From Malus domestica (taxonomy: Eukaryota > Streptophyta > Magnoliopsida > Rosales > Rosaceae), in the NCBI RefSeq assembly GCF_042453785.1, contig NC_091673.1, forward strand, positions 8,329,001 to 8,393,000: 64,000 nt of DNA, given 5' to 3'. The notes under the pieces were generated by a model, which saw nothing but the letters and a program-made list of their open reading frames with translations, was not told where the DNA came from and searched no databases. Positions 1-11,592 of the stretch are shown here, in pieces (positions within the stretch are counted from its first letter, which is position 1; each line of letters starts with the position of its first letter). The position numbers were made by a program, and so were the translations under genes.

Positions 1-995
1 TTCCTCCATCCAGGGGTGGTATCTTTAACCGATGAAGATGCATAAGGTAATGTATCAATTTCACTTGAAGCTTACTTGTAGTTTCGGGCTTGGTCAAGTG
101 TGATACAAAACCCTATAGTAGGAGTCCCCCAAGCCGCCAAGCTAAGAGATTTGCCGAAAGAGGTAACAGACAAGGTAAGCAATCAGACTTCCAAGCAAGC
201 AACCTGGGTCGGAGGTTCGGCTTCGGCTTCCGGTTGATTGTTCTCCTTCTCCTTGTGTCGTAAACAGCAACAAGGATAAGGAGAAGCAAATGGATAAGAG
301 ATGATATGAGATACTTTTGCTTTTGAAAAAGTAACTTTCCACAAGATTATTCTTGAACTTGGCTGGAGGGTTTTCTGGTTTCCTCCAGAGTATAAGGCCG
401 ACTCAAGAATTTGATGGTCAAAACAAGTCCATCAAATCAAGAGTGCATTCGACCTTGATGATATGGGATACTTTTGCTGTTGACGAAGTAATAGATGAAT
501 CGGCATGTGTTCTGTTGCGTTTGTCTCCACATGCTTCCTTGTATCTTTCTTACTTGCCCTATCTGTTCTTCATGCAGATGTGGTATCTTTTCTAGAAGCA
601 TAAAATGTTGAAGACGAGTACTCGAGAGTAATGCCAGGTAAGTAATCAGGCAAGGGGTTCCAGGCAGTCAGTTCTTGACTGGAAGCTTGATTCCAAGTGC
701 TGACTGATTGCTCTCTTTCTCCTTGTCTTGCAGGTAAGAGCAAAGGCAAAGGAAAAGACAGAGAAAAAATATGATATGGGATATTCTTGCTTTTGACCCT
801 GGTGATATGAGATACTCTTGCTATGGTGTGGCTGGTTTGCATAGGTATTATTAGGGGGAGAAAGCTGAGTATTTCAAGAGGCTTCGTCGGGAGTGCCCTC
901 TCAGATATGAGGAAGGGTTGAGCATTTTTGCAGGTCTGCCTGTCCGTGGAGGATAGAGGTCGACATATATAGGAGTCTTCCTAACAACAAGTAGT

Positions 996-1900
996 AATGC
1001 TATTCTTTTACCCTTCTTGGTCGTAGCAATGTAATGGGAGCTGCAAGTTTCACGTGTTTTAACTTTGTCAGAGCACTTTGAAAAAGTGGTATGTGGTATA
1101 TGGTATGTGGTATCTGGAAAGCTGATGTTACGTGTGAAAATTGCAGACAAGCTTTATCAAGGAAATCTGGCTCTCAAAGTTTAGAGAGCGATGCCTATTC
1201 GGTTTTCGAACAAGCAATCATGTCAGGGATATGACTCTCGAGATTCGGAGAGCGGTGCCTCTTCGATTTTTGAGAAAGCAATCCAGTTGGGAGTCTGGCT
1301 CTTGAGATTCGGAGAGTGGTGCCTCTTCGATTTTTAAGAAAGTAATCATGTTGGGAGTCTGGCTCTCGAGATTCAAAGGGCGGTGCCTCTTCGATTTTTG
1401 AGCAAGTAATAATGCTATTCATTTACCCTTCTTGGTCATAGCAATGTAGTGGGAGCTGCAAGCTTCACATGTTTTAACTTTGTCAGAGCACTTTGAAAAA
1501 GTGGTATGTGGTATCTATAAAGCTGATGTTGCGTGTAAAGATTGCAGACAAGCTTTATCCAAGGAAATATGGCTTTCGAAGTTCGGAGAGCGGTGCCTCT
1601 TTGGTTTTCGAATAAGCAATCATGTCGGGGATCTGGCTCTCGAGATTCAGAGAACAGAGCCTCTTCGATTTTTGAGAAAGCAATCTTGTTGGGAGTGTTT
1701 TCTCGAATGTGAGTAAAGGTTGGACATTTTTGCCAATCTGCCTTGCCACAGAGCACGCAGGTTGACACACATTGGAACTTTCTAGTTATCAAGCAGTGGT
1801 GTTGTTCCTTTACCTTTGTGGGTAATAGTATGGTAGCTGGACCTTCAAAATTTATGTGTCTAAACTTTGTCAGAGATCTTTGGCAAAGTTATATGTGGTA
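996..1900. repeat. 415-bp direct duplication with a third degenerate copy
   Basis: The segment starting AATGCTATTC at 996 recurs at 1411 with high similarity over at least 100 bases, including the shared stretch around CTTTGTCAGAGCACTTTG. A third, diverged copy starts near 1794 and keeps CTTTGTCAGAG and the following GGTATGTGGTA-like text. The first two copies differ by only a few substitutions, so that duplication is younger than the third copy. Confidence 0.8.
1188..1411. repeat. 64-bp tandem array (about 3.5 units)
   Basis: Units start at 1188, 1252, 1316 and 1380 (the last partial). Each begins near GCGGTGCCTCTTCGATTTTT and ends near CTCGAGATTCGGAGA. The same unit returns at 1590 and 1654 in the second copy of the 415-bp duplication and in shortened form near 1926-1977. 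Confidence 0.85.
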
Positions 1901-2149
1901 CCCGAGGAGCTGATGTTGCGTGTGGAAAGTGGTGCCTCTTCGAAATCCGGAAAGTGGTGCTGCCTCTTCGATTTTTAAACCAACATCCATGTTGCCCTAT
2001 ATTTTATGAGGGCACCAATTGTGTGCAAGGAGTTCATTCAGAGAGTTATTGCTTGTAGGAATTTTCCCCTTACTTCAGACATTTATTGCATCTCATTTCC
2101 TATAACAACCATACACAACCGCACACACAAACCTCAATTCCTTCTTCAT

Positions 2150-2151
<2 letters not shown>

Positions 2152-2182
<31 letters not shown>
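2152..2182. repeat. (GA)n microsatellite
   Basis: An uninterrupted GA dinucleotide run of about 15 units. It is followed at 2211-2240 by a short tandem copy of a 19-base unit around GATGATGGCCTTGGAA. Confidence 0.95.
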
Positions 2183-2186
<4 letters not shown>

Positions 2187-2240
2187 ACAGAATACTAGTT
2201 GAGATGATGGCCTTGGAAGATGATGGCCTTGGAAGATGAT

Positions 2241-2926
2241 GAAGTAACTTGCAAGAAAACGATGGAGAAAGAGCTAGTTAATGAAAGGAAATTAACTAAT
2301 TTAAACATTGCATTGGTAAAGAAGGGAAATGAAAAGGCAATGCTTTAAACCAATAAATAAATAAATAACATTTCATAATTAATTAAAAATTATTTGAAGC
2401 TGATGTCAAATTTGACAACAACCATCTTTGTTGTCATTATATGTCATGCCATATAGGAATTAACATTTCAGTTGGAAAATGCTTGTATTATTTTTTATTG
2501 TTATTGCTGATGTGGCCTTTTTGACATCTTCTTAAAAGATACTTTGATTCGGCGTGCCAAACGAAGTTGTTGTGTATATATAGAGTTAGACAAGTTTCAA
2601 AAAATTTCAGATATGATTCGAAACATTTAAATTCATTAAATTCGTTTTGGATATATATATATTTTTTAATTTTAACATTTCAATTTTAAATTTAAAAGAC
2701 ATAATATTTCAAAACTTTTTGAATCGAAATTGAGTTATCCTAGTGAGATCAAATCTTATGCGCTCAAAATGGATGTGACATCCATGTGACCCTAATAAGT
2801 GTCTAATACGTGTTTATTATTTTAAATTTTGTTGTCATAAATTTAATATGATTCAAACAATTATTAAGGCCATATAAAGATCACACCTATTTTGAGTGCA
2901 GAAGATTTAATGTCATCCTTAGTGAT
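2241..2926. other. AT-rich intergenic stretch
   Basis: I see no gene here. The stretch is AT-rich with short A/T runs and no long open frame. Confidence 0.7.
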
Positions 2927-3169
2927 ATATCTCACGGATTTGGATCCCATCCGTATCCAAATTGTGGGGATCATAGGGATCCTCTCATCTTAATCATTTA
3001 TCGTGCATCGTGCGGTCATAAATCATTTGACATTTTCTTTTATTTAAAATTAAACACAAATAATACTAGATAAAAGCTGGGCGCACGATGTACGATGTAT
3101 GGTTAGGATGTGTGGATCCCTAGGATCCTGACAAAGTGGATTCAGAGAGTATCCTCTTCCATATCTCAC
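2927..3169. mobile_element. Mutator-type MITE with 9-bp target duplication
   Basis: A 225-bp element (2936-3160) is flanked by perfect copies of ATATCTCAC at 2927-2935 and 3161-3169. Its arms are inverted and imperfect: GGATCC-rich termini and the inner pair TCGTGCATCGTGCG (about 3001) and CGCACGATGTACGA (about 3083). There is no coding capacity. A 9-bp duplication is the signature of Mutator-like transposases. A second family member lies at 42162-42387. Confidence 0.85.
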
Positions 3170-3176
3170 GTTGAAG

Positions 3177-3374
3177 GGCTAGTTTGAGATTGCTGTGATG
3201 TGAAAAAAAAATGTTGTTTTTAGAAGCAAGTGTAGAGCTGCTTCTGCTTTTTGCTGTTTTGAACTCATGATTTTGATAATAAAAAAAAAGCATTTTTTAT
3301 TTACCAAACACAATTTTAATGCCAACTTTTTAAAAAGTTGTTTTAAAAATAATTTCAGCAATACCAAATCAGCC
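3177..3374. mobile_element. MITE with GGCTRRTTTGRKATTGCTG termini
   Basis: The left end GGCTAGTTTGAGATTGCTG is mirrored at the right end, whose reverse complement starts GGCTGATTTGGTATTGCTG. The 198-bp interior is AT-rich and non-coding. It starts eight bases after the right target duplication of the preceding MITE, so two small elements lie almost back to back just upstream of TOM20. No convincing target duplication is visible. Confidence 0.75.
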
Positions 3375-3645
3375 GAAATGTACTAAGTTTCCTAACTTGG
3401 AAGGAGAACGGTCACGTGATCCGCGTGCCCAAGGCCAAGTGACAGATTACACACGTGTCGACCGCGAAATCCTGGCGTAGTGTGTCGCGCGAGCTCAGAG
3501 TTCTATACTTTTCTTCATCCCCCTTCAAATTAAAAAAAAAAAAAAAAAAAAAACAAACGCACAAACCCTAACTCCCTCCTCTGAGGTGAATCACGGTAAC
3601 CTATTTCGCTCCAAAAATCGCCTTCTTCCACCTGAATCAGCCGCC
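3375..3645 (+). promoter_or_regulatory. TOM20 proximal promoter and 5' leader
   Basis: Two CACGTG G-box cores sit 39 bases apart at 3413-3418 and 3452-3457, in DNA more GC-rich than the MITEs upstream. A poly(A) tract of about 22 bases lies at 3531-3553, followed by the leader. G-boxes bind bZIP/bHLH factors; a role here is inference. The start context is GCCGCCATG, favourable for plant initiation. There is no clear TATA box. Confidence 0.5.
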
Positions 3646-3748
3646 ATGCAGTTCTCTCAGGAAGACTTCGATCGCCTCTTGCTCTTCGAACACACCCGCA
3701 AAACCGCCGAAGTTAACTACGCTAAGAACCCTCTCGACGCCGATGTTC

Positions 3749-3799
<51 letters not shown>

Positions 3800-5574
3800 G
3801 TCAAATTTTAACCCGGTGCGCATTAACCGTGTCGTTTTTTACTGCAGAATTTGACGAAATGGGGAGGAGCGCTCCTCGAACTGTCGCAGTTTCAGAGCAT
3901 TGCCGATTCGAAGAGCATGATTACTGGTAATTTATTATTATTTTGCTTTCATAAACCCTAATTAGTAGTTGTGATGGTGTTTTTTTCGATTGGAATTTGT
4001 GTTCTGTAATGAGTATTCAATTGAACGTGAAATTTTGATTAGATTGCATTTCGAAGCTGGAGGAGGCTTTGCAGATAAATCCCACGAAGCACGATGCGCT
4101 GTGGTGCCTAGGAAATGCCCACACCTCTTTTGCATTTCTCACCCCTGATCTCGACGAGGCAAGGCCTTATTTAGATAAGGCCACTGGGTTTTTCCAGAGG
4201 GCGGCGGATGAGGTTATATTATTGCATATCCGAATTTTCAAATTGTATTATACTTGATTATTCTAATCTCCAAGAGAGGATTGACAGTGGGTTTGATTTT
4301 GTAGGACCCGGGTAATGAGCTTTATCAGAAGTCCTTAGAAGTCACAGCTAAGGTATTGCTACTGTTATTCCACTTGCAGGCTGTTCTGTTGGTGATGTTA
4401 TAATATTGTATTGTGAAACGTTCGTAGATTGACCTCGAAGATTTATTGGCTACCTTAGATATTTAGTAGGTAATATAGTGGAAAGAGGAATTTAGTAGGT
4501 ACTAAAGTTAAAAGGTGGGGGCTTTGTAGACTTACGATAATTCAAACTTGAAAACAATTCTGAAATGATCTGCTTTGGGCTATGACAACCTTCAGATTAA
4601 GGGTCACAGATGCTAAATTGCAGCCAGACATGGATATATCTAAATGGTTATGGGTATGAGTGGGCAGAAGAAGTTTTATTTCACTTTGTATAAATATGAT
4701 TTGGTATATTGTGGCCAAAGGCCTAAAAAACCAAAAAAGAACAAACAGCCCTGGGACCTGAGTTCAGTCATCCCATATGAAGGGGATAATAATTGGGAAG
4801 GATTTTCTCATGTTATAGATATAACTGGTACCATGCACAACAACTATTGGCGGGCAGATGCGAGGCACCGGTTAACTAACTATAGCGTAGGTATCAGGGC
4901 GAATGTTTTGAAGGTCAATATCATTTATCAGGAAATGTCTTGTGTCCTTATGTTTGTAGTAAGAAGCAATCGTGTTCTGTAAATTGGATAATTTTAGGAC
5001 CTTCTATCGAGTTCAGTACCAACTAATTATTTTAAGAGGTTGTTATCATAGGTAGTTTAATATCCTTTTTATGTAACTGCATTAATTTGAATCTACATTG
5101 CAAGTGCAACAGAGGTAATTGTTGGTCATGTATTCATAGGCACCAGAATTGCATATGGAGATCCATAAGCAAGGGCTTGGACCGTTGGGTCAACAAACTC
5201 TGGGTGGGGGACCTGCTCCTTCTTCATCCAGTACAAAGGTTAGATTATCAAATTAATCCTTTATTCTAAGTGCATTCTGTTCCAACATGTTTGTTTGTCA
5301 CAAATGTTTCTGTGTTTGGTTGGCAGCTGGCTGTATTTGATATTGGTATTCAAATAATTTGTTTGTCACAAATGCTTTTCAGTGTATAGATGCAAGAAAA
5401 CTTCATTTGTTTTCATTGAACTTCTAATAAAATTGTTATTTATTCCAGAGTTCCAAGACCAAGAAGAGCAGTGATCTGAAGTATGACATATTGGGATGGG
5501 TTATCCTTGCTGTTGGCATTGTTGCATGGGTTGGAATGGCGAAATCCCACATGCCACCGCCACCCCAAAGATAA
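3646..5574 (+). CDS. TOM20: Mitochondrial import receptor subunit TOM20
   Basis: Plant TOM20 is a receptor of the outer mitochondrial membrane that binds presequences and passes precursors to the TOM pore. Exons: 3646-3744, 3848-3926, 4043-4212, 4305-4352, 5140-5238, 5449-5574; all introns are GT..AG and the CDS is 621 nt (206 aa, family about 200). The N-terminus has [15 protein letters not shown] and [18 protein letters not shown]. The TPR-like helical part follows ([18 protein letters not shown]). A Gly/Pro/Ser linker precedes a C-terminal transmembrane helix near residues 176-195 ([19 protein letters not shown]), the tail anchor typical of plant TOM20, which is inverted relative to animal and fungal Tom20. 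The ATG at 3646 was chosen because it starts the conserved N-terminus; an in-frame upstream ATG at 3586 lacks similarity. Confidence 0.96.
3752..3794. repeat. (CT)n microsatellite in TOM20 intron 1
   Basis: About 20 CT units begin a few bases after the exon 1 donor. Their closeness to the splice site could let length changes affect splicing; that is inference. Confidence 0.95.
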
Positions 5575-7102
5575 GCTTTATTATATATCGTAAGAATGAA
5601 GTAACCCTGCCAGTGCATTTGGTTGAAGGTTAATATTTTCTTTAAGATATTCATCTGGCTGAGTTGTAGTAATTCAAGTAAATCATGTAATATGCTGATA
5701 CATGTTGATTTTGGCCATAACTTTTTCTATGTTGCTGTGATAATTAGGAACAACATTTTTTATATGAATTATTGTTTTCTCTCCTGCAAATATTGGATAG
5801 TCTATGCTGGTTTGTTTGCATATGATCCCATCGAACTACTTGCTTTGTCTTGCTCTTTGGTACGCTCTAGAGGTTTTCTCAGGATTTCTCTGTATTTTGG
5901 TTGTATGATATATCTGTATCCTAAGAGGTCTAGTAGAGGTTTTCTCAGGATTTCTCTGTATTTTGGTTGTATGATATATCTGTATCCTAAGAGGTCTAGT
6001 CTAGAATTCTTTCTTTTATTTTTAGTTCTAAATTAGCCAACCTTATAAAGGATGTAACTCTAGCCAACTTCACTGTAACAAAATACCCTTAATCTGATAA
6101 ATCACCATCTCTCTTAAGTCATAACCTATACACAAACAAGACAAAAGAAAATTGCCTGTGTCTTTGAATGTGTGCTCTAAACCCTCCACAGACAATCTCT
6201 GCCCAAAATTTGAGATGATTTTTTATGAAAAAATTTACAGCATGACCACTTTTCCGCAACCAACTACTGTCTTTCCCTCCCTCCATTGTCTTATGTTTTT
6301 GCCATTAGTGAAGCGGTGACTGTATTAGTGGAAACCTCCTTAAAGAGAACCATTTGAGAAATAATTCTATGGTTTATCTTGTCTTATTACCCCCAGGGTT
6401 AACCACGAGCTTCCAGTTCTCTTCTTCGGTTACTGCAACGTAAAAGCGGAGTGAAAACATGTATCTGTATCCCAAATTTCCAGTTGAATTTTCTGCTGCT
6501 AATATAGTTTTACCAACAAGGCTCTAGCAATCTGGTGTTGGACATTTTGGATTTCCACTAATCTATAATTATTAACTAATTCTTCTCAAAAAAATAATTA
6601 TTAACTAATTGTTAATATATCATCCATGTTAAGTGCCCAAAGCATATAAATTGGTAAATACTTTGTTACTTCCTTATGATGAGCTTGACCCAATCATGAT
6701 AGACCTAAGTCAGATTTTTTAAAAGAAGTTGGAACTAATGGAAATCATGTTTTTATTTTTTCAAATATTTTTTTTTCATGGAAGATAATGCGCTTTAAAA
6801 TATTCATTATAATCTTTCACAATGAAATGTTCCTCTGCATGAATCATTAGATGTTCTCTTAGAAAAAAAAAAATCAACATGTTAAAACACACGTAGGGAG
6901 GCTGACACTTACAAGTGGTGAATATAAAGGGATTCAGTTAAACGTCTTTAATGAGGTGAAGTATAATATTGGTCAGTTATTATCTCAAGCCATTATTTTG
7001 GTCTGAAACTCTTCCTATAGGCTAAGAGTACGCCTCTCATGTTTTACATGGTAAACTCCTATGTGGGCACATACTATAATGTTCACTTTGATCATTGTAC
7101 CT
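5575..7102. other. TOM20 3' region and intergenic DNA
   Basis: This begins with the TOM20 3' UTR. It carries one 66-bp tandem duplication (separate entry) and otherwise AT-rich unique-looking DNA. I see no further gene. Confidence 0.6.
5869..6000. repeat. 66-bp perfect tandem duplication
   Basis: The unit starting AGAGGTTTTCTCAGGATTTC at 5869 is repeated exactly from 5935, ending AAGAGGTCTAGT. The copies look identical, which implies a recent event. It lies about 300 bp past the TOM20 stop and could be within its 3' UTR or just beyond. Confidence 0.92.
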
Positions 7103-7269
7103 GGAGGTGGCAAATCAACCCATTGGGTTAATGGGTACCCGTTAAGACCCGCTTAATTTGACACCCCCATAATATAGAGGTGAGATTGGTAGTGGTGATG
7201 ATGGTGTAAGGTGAAATCAAACTAAATGGGTCTTAATGGGTATTAACCCAGGGTTGATTTGCCACCTCT
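7103..7269. mobile_element. MITE with GAGGTGGCAAATCAACCC inverted ends
   Basis: GAGGTGGCAAATCAACCC at the left is matched by GGGTTGATTTGCCACCTC at the right, an 18-bp perfect terminal inverted repeat. The arms extend inward through GGGTTAATGGGTACC and GGGTATTAACCC. The flanks TTGTACC and TGTAACC are a possible imperfect 8-bp duplication (hAT-like). It is non-coding. Confidence 0.85.
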
Positions 7270-8301
7270 ATGTAACCAATAGAAATCTCCCACTTCCATG
7301 GAAATAAAGTTCTTATGCTTTTCTTACCAGTTATTTGGTTCATTATGTGGAAGACCAAGCCCTGGGAGCTAAAATTACAGGTAGAAATATTTTGTGTGCT
7401 TGAAAACTTAAGTTAGCTTCATAATCCGTTCTTTTACTTGCAAATCTCAATCATTTCTGAGCTATAAATCTATTGTCTCAACACTCAAGTATCCTTAACA
7501 ATTGAGTTGACTGCACTCTGGACTGCATTAATAATAACTCTCTACTCGAGATAAGAATTATTAGGGCGTATCTGGTACGGGAAGTGATGTCTAAGAAAAG
7601 TAGTGATGCAAAATCCTTAGAAATAAAACAGTGGATAATCTGTTGAGGCCTACTTTATTTCTGGGGCTCTTTCTTTTGGCTCATGGTTTGGTCACTGTAG
7701 GAACAAATTTGTTGGGAATGCAGCTTCTTTCTTCTTTTAGTAAATATTCTATATAAATATTCAGTCTTTTATATTAACAATCATTGACCTTCAAAGTAAT
7801 GATTCTCTTAGTCTAAACTATAATTAGAACATTCTGAGCACCACTCTTTGTGAAACTTTCATGTTCTTGTCCTCATAAGTTTGCAGTTGTAGTGCTTTGT
7901 TCTAGGCTTGGGAAATTTTAGCTTATTGTTAGGCTGATTATAAAAATCTTTGTAAACCTAACACCTTTCTTTTTTCTTTTCTTTTCCTTGGTTCCCCTTC
8001 TTTGGTATGTATTTTGTGGCCTTAAAGTTGTTTAAATTGTTTATCGAAGGTCAAAATCATCTAATATTTTGAAGGCTATTTGCTTGCAGTTGTGATGATA
8101 GAGATGAAGTTGTTTTCCTTTTTTGGTGAGAAAAATTAAGTAGAATCAAACTCTCTGAACCAAACATATTAGCATAGAGTAGATTATTCTTTTAGCTCAC
8201 TTGAAAGATCGGCATACCAAATAGGAGTCATGTTCAGAAGCTTAATAGATTGACTGGTAAGAAGTCTTTGAAAGAACTGGGTTGAGTGATTGAAGCGGGG
8301 T
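7270..8301. other. Intergenic stretch
   Basis: AT-rich DNA with no open frame of note and no repeat I can delimit. Confidence 0.6.
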
Positions 8302-8739
8302 GCCAATAGGCAAGGTTCTAAAAGATGCTAGACTCTAGTTGTGCGGCAAGCTGGGGCCTAGGCAGACTAGGCGGATTCCAGTAAATTTATTGTATATTGT
8401 TTAAATAAGCACCTATTTATACTTAAAAAGACACATAATTGTATTGGAATACATAAATTGCATAATAAAATGACATATAGATTATAAAGTATTAGAGCAT
8501 ATTGAAAACATGGGGAACAAACATATAATGAGTGTTTATCCAAATATTCAACAAGTCTTTTACATTTTATTGAAAAAATAAAATGCAAAATGAAAGTTAT
8601 TGATTTTCTGTCGAAGTGGGAGTCGCGACCTAGGTAGACGCTTAAGTGGGTCTAGGCGGCCTTTTTCAAACGCCTAGAGACTAATCGGGGGCCAGCTTCC
8701 TAGCGCCTAGGCGGGAATTTTTAGAACAATGCCAACAGG
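8302..8739. mobile_element. MITE of the CCTAGGCG-end family, copy 1
   Basis: A 420-bp element bounded by CAAGGTTCTAAAA (8311) and TTTTTAGAACAAT (to 8730). The flanks are GCCAATAGG (8302-8310) and GCCAACAGG (8731-8739), a 9-base near-match. Subterminal DNA is rich in CCTAGGC and GGCGG text. An AT-rich middle contains ATAAAGTATTAGAGCATATTG, which pairs in reverse orientation with copies at 11107 and 58654. An 8-9 bp duplication suggests a hAT or Mutator relative. Confidence 0.8.
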
Positions 8740-10939
8740 GAAGATTTGCAGAATGTAGGATGCATCATCATGTTTAATTAATAAAAAACTTCATCCCTGG
8801 TTAGTATCTGCCGCCACTTTCTCTTATTGGTGTGAAGTAGTGGGTAAGGTGGCATTTTCACGTTGGATGCCTTGCTATTAGTGGAAGCAAAAGATGCTCT
8901 CAATACCATAATATGTTATTAGTCCCTAATATATCCAGGCTGGTTGTTGGGTGGATGCTAGGAAAATACTTTGATAATGTTAAAAGCAGAAATAGTTAAC
9001 TAGGCATTCCACTTTGGTTGCCTTTTTTTAGGGTTTGTTTATTCTTTCGATCCTCCCAGAAGGGTCTGGTAGTATTGGGGAGAGCCTTATAGGACTATGG
9101 AAAATATAGTCTGTCGCAAAGACTCCCTACTTTTTGTGTATGTGTGTTTTTTGTTTTAAAATAGGGTCCTCTTTGGTCAATCCCCGTTGGTTGAACACCA
9201 ATTGGTGGTCTCTGTCTGAGATTTAATTCTTTTTAAACACTCCTCATAGGCCATTATAATGGCTCTTTTCACCAATAAGGAGATATTAGGTTGCAAAAGT
9301 TTTTATTGATTTGTTTAGCATCTGCCTTTCATGCTTTGTGCAAAGTAGAGTCCTCATGATCTTTAATAATTTCAAAGTTTAATGAGACTTTGCAGGAGGA
9401 CAGGCGCCATGCATCTTCCTTCGGCGTTGTGGGATTTCAATTTGGTTTACTTTATGGTCATTTGCTTTGCCTCCTCTATAGTTTATAGTTTGATGTGCAG
9501 CATTGGTGATAGGCTCCAATGATATCGGGTGCTTTAGGATTGAGAGCAACCTCCAAATTGATTGATAAATCAAGTATTGGATGCTCGCGTAGGCTAAATC
9601 CTCTCGAAAACTGGTTTGGTTAGTACAGGTTTGTATGTATTTTGATAGCAAATGCGTTATATTCTGTGTTTTTGGTTGGCAAAGGGAGGGCAAAGCTTTT
9701 GGCTTTGGATATTAAAGTCTAAAGATGGTTTTACTTGTTAATTAATTTAATTAGTATGTGGTTTCGTGGGGTCCGCTACGTATGACGGAACTGCAGTGTG
9801 TGACAGAGTCATAGCTGATATTATACTTGACAGTGGATCTTTGCGTAATAGACATCTTGCTGGATAGGTTGGTTATTATATTTGGATTTGGAAGCCAATA
9901 TATTGCTCATTGATGAACTTGGGGAATTAAAGTGTGGGAGGGATGGATGGATATCTCTTGTAGTCTTTTCTGTCTACTCTGTGTCTCTTTCAACAAAATG
10001 ATCTATGAAAACTTGCTTTTTCTGCACCTGTATTTTGCGGGAACAGGAACATATCATGCTTGTACCCAATGCTTTGGCTGCAGTGGAATTGAAATTGCAT
10101 CAATTTGTTGCGTCGCGCGTATTTTTTTACGTGCGTTTTGAGACTGTTGATCTGAATCACTGATCATACGAGCTGTTCCTCTAAGGGCGAGATTTATAGA
10201 TTAATAGTCTAACATCATAATATGTCTCGGAAAAAGAATGTCAGATGCTTGATTGTCAAAAGATAAATAGCAACATGATCATGGGTTGGATACTTGGATT
10301 GGTCATCCGGCAGGCTTTTAAGGGAAGGGTGACCTTATTTTTATTATTTTTTGTTTATAAAAATGGGATTAGTTGTGGAGCGCACTACCATATTTAACTT
10401 TAACGACTTGAATTGTTTATTTTTCAAGTTGCACCTTAAGGATCGTATTTCAAAGTATTGGCTAAATTGGAAATATTCGAGGCATATAATGGAGTTCAAA
10501 AAATTTGACGAACAAAGTGTTGAAAGAGAAATATTGAAATTTTTATCTTGATTATTAAATGGGTAAATGATTTTTGATTGAATTGATTTTTACAAAGATG
10601 ATCGAGACTCACAATACAGGAAATTGGATGTGAAATAGATTCCATAACCAATTTTCATTTTTTGAGTAAAATGAGAATTCTTTTCCTAAAAGGGCCTGTG
10701 GTCATCCTTATCAGGTTAAATGCTGGGCTCAGACCAAGAAAGGGTTGAAATTGTACTTGAATTACCAATCCAGCTCCCTACCATCTTTCACTGCCCACAA
10801 TTTTACTTTTGGCCCAGAACATAATTTTGGTATCAACTAAGGTCTTATGCTGCTATGCTGGGATATAGGAGAGAGAATTTGGCAGAGTTGCCCCTATTAT
10901 CGAATGGGATTAAAATAATAATACTTCGCAAGAGGTGTC
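8740..10939. other. Intergenic stretch with one protein-like fragment
   Basis: No complete gene is supported. Near 10047-10141 an acceptor-like GGGAACAG is followed by about 31 codons that read smoothly (EHIMLVPNALAAVELKLH) to a stop at 10139-10141; I do not recognise it. A reverse-strand frame at 9379-9693 has no recognisable similarity. The rest is AT-rich. Confidence 0.4.
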
Positions 10940-11087
10940 ATCTCACAGGGAATTGGATCCTCTCCTGAGCAAATGTTGGGTATCCTCATGACCACACAAC
11001 ACGGGCTGTTGGATCAAAATTCAATAACCCGTGTTGTGTGAGGATCCTCACCATTTGCTTAGGAGGGGATCCATTTCTATCTCACAG
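10940..11087. mobile_element. Mutator-type hairpin MITE with 9-bp target duplication
   Basis: A 130-bp element (10949-11078) is flanked by perfect ATCTCACAG copies at 10940-10948 and 11079-11087. It is almost entirely one imperfect palindrome: GGATCCTCTCCTGAGCAAATG on the left mirrors CATTTGCTTAGGAGGGGATCC on the right, with CACAACACGGG and CCCGTGTTGTG in the core. It has no coding capacity. Confidence 0.9.
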
Positions 11088-11106
11088 TTTGGAAAACTCC
11101 TAGCTA

Positions 11107-11480
11107 GAGCCACCTAGGTCTCACTTAGGTAGTAGACGGTTGGGTATCGTGTTAATTAATTTGTAAGTGTTTGAAATTAAGAATTGACATTTAGACATGC
11201 CTAGCACCTGTCTAGGTTGCGACTCTCAATTAAATAGAAAACAAATCTTGATTTTAATTTTTCAATAAATTGGAAGAAACGTATTGAATACTTAGATGAA
11301 CACTCAATATATTTGCTCCCATTATTTCAATATGTTCTAATTCTAATACTTTATAATATTTCATTTTATTTTGCAATTTACTTATCTTAATACAATTACA
11401 TTTTTTTAAGTATAACTAGATATTTATTGATATATTCTCTTGTTATTTTGCAATTTACGTATCTTAATACAATTACATTT
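11107..11480. mobile_element. MITE of the CCTAGGCG-end family, copy 2 (degraded)
   Basis: This is similar to copies at 8311 (opposite orientation) and 58654 (same orientation): the order GCCACCTAGGTCTCAC, TTGCGACTCTCA, and CAATATGTTCTAATTCTAATA followed by TTTATAATAT. Terminal TTCTAAAA ends are missing. A roughly 73-bp internal stretch around TTTTGCAATTTACTTATC is duplicated (about 11367 and 11441). Confidence 0.65.
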
Positions 11481-11496
11481 TGTTTTTCTCTTGTTA

Positions 11497-11590
11497 TAAA
11501 AAATTAATATAAGATGTTGACGTGACTTAACCGTAACTGTTCAAATAGAAGAAGAGGGAGCGGGAGGAAAAAAATAGGGGAGATAATCCA
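11497..11590. mobile_element. Half copy of the 54.5-kb MITE family
   Basis: The text AAAAAATTAATATAAGATGT through GTTCAAATAG to GGGGAGATAATCC is the reverse complement of one half of the element at 54524-54690. Only one arm is present, directly after the degraded copy upstream. Confidence 0.7.
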
Positions 11591-11592
11591 AC

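Larger units (their letters stand above)
1..2240. repeat. Repeat-rich block, probable retrotransposon remnant
   Basis: No gene is supported here. The block is built from recurring modules: a GATATGRGATAC-like motif appears near 303, 463, 773 and 803, a 415-bp unit is duplicated from 996, and a 64-bp unit is tandemly repeated from 1188. Open frames are short and unlike known proteins. The structure resembles the non-coding or LTR part of a retrotransposon, but no LTR ends, primer-binding site or polymerase motif is visible, so the class is inferred. Confidence 0.55.

Noticed and set aside
9379..9693. 104-codon minus-strand frame
   Set aside because: No family motif, no promoter or splice signals, and AT-rich composition; most likely chance.
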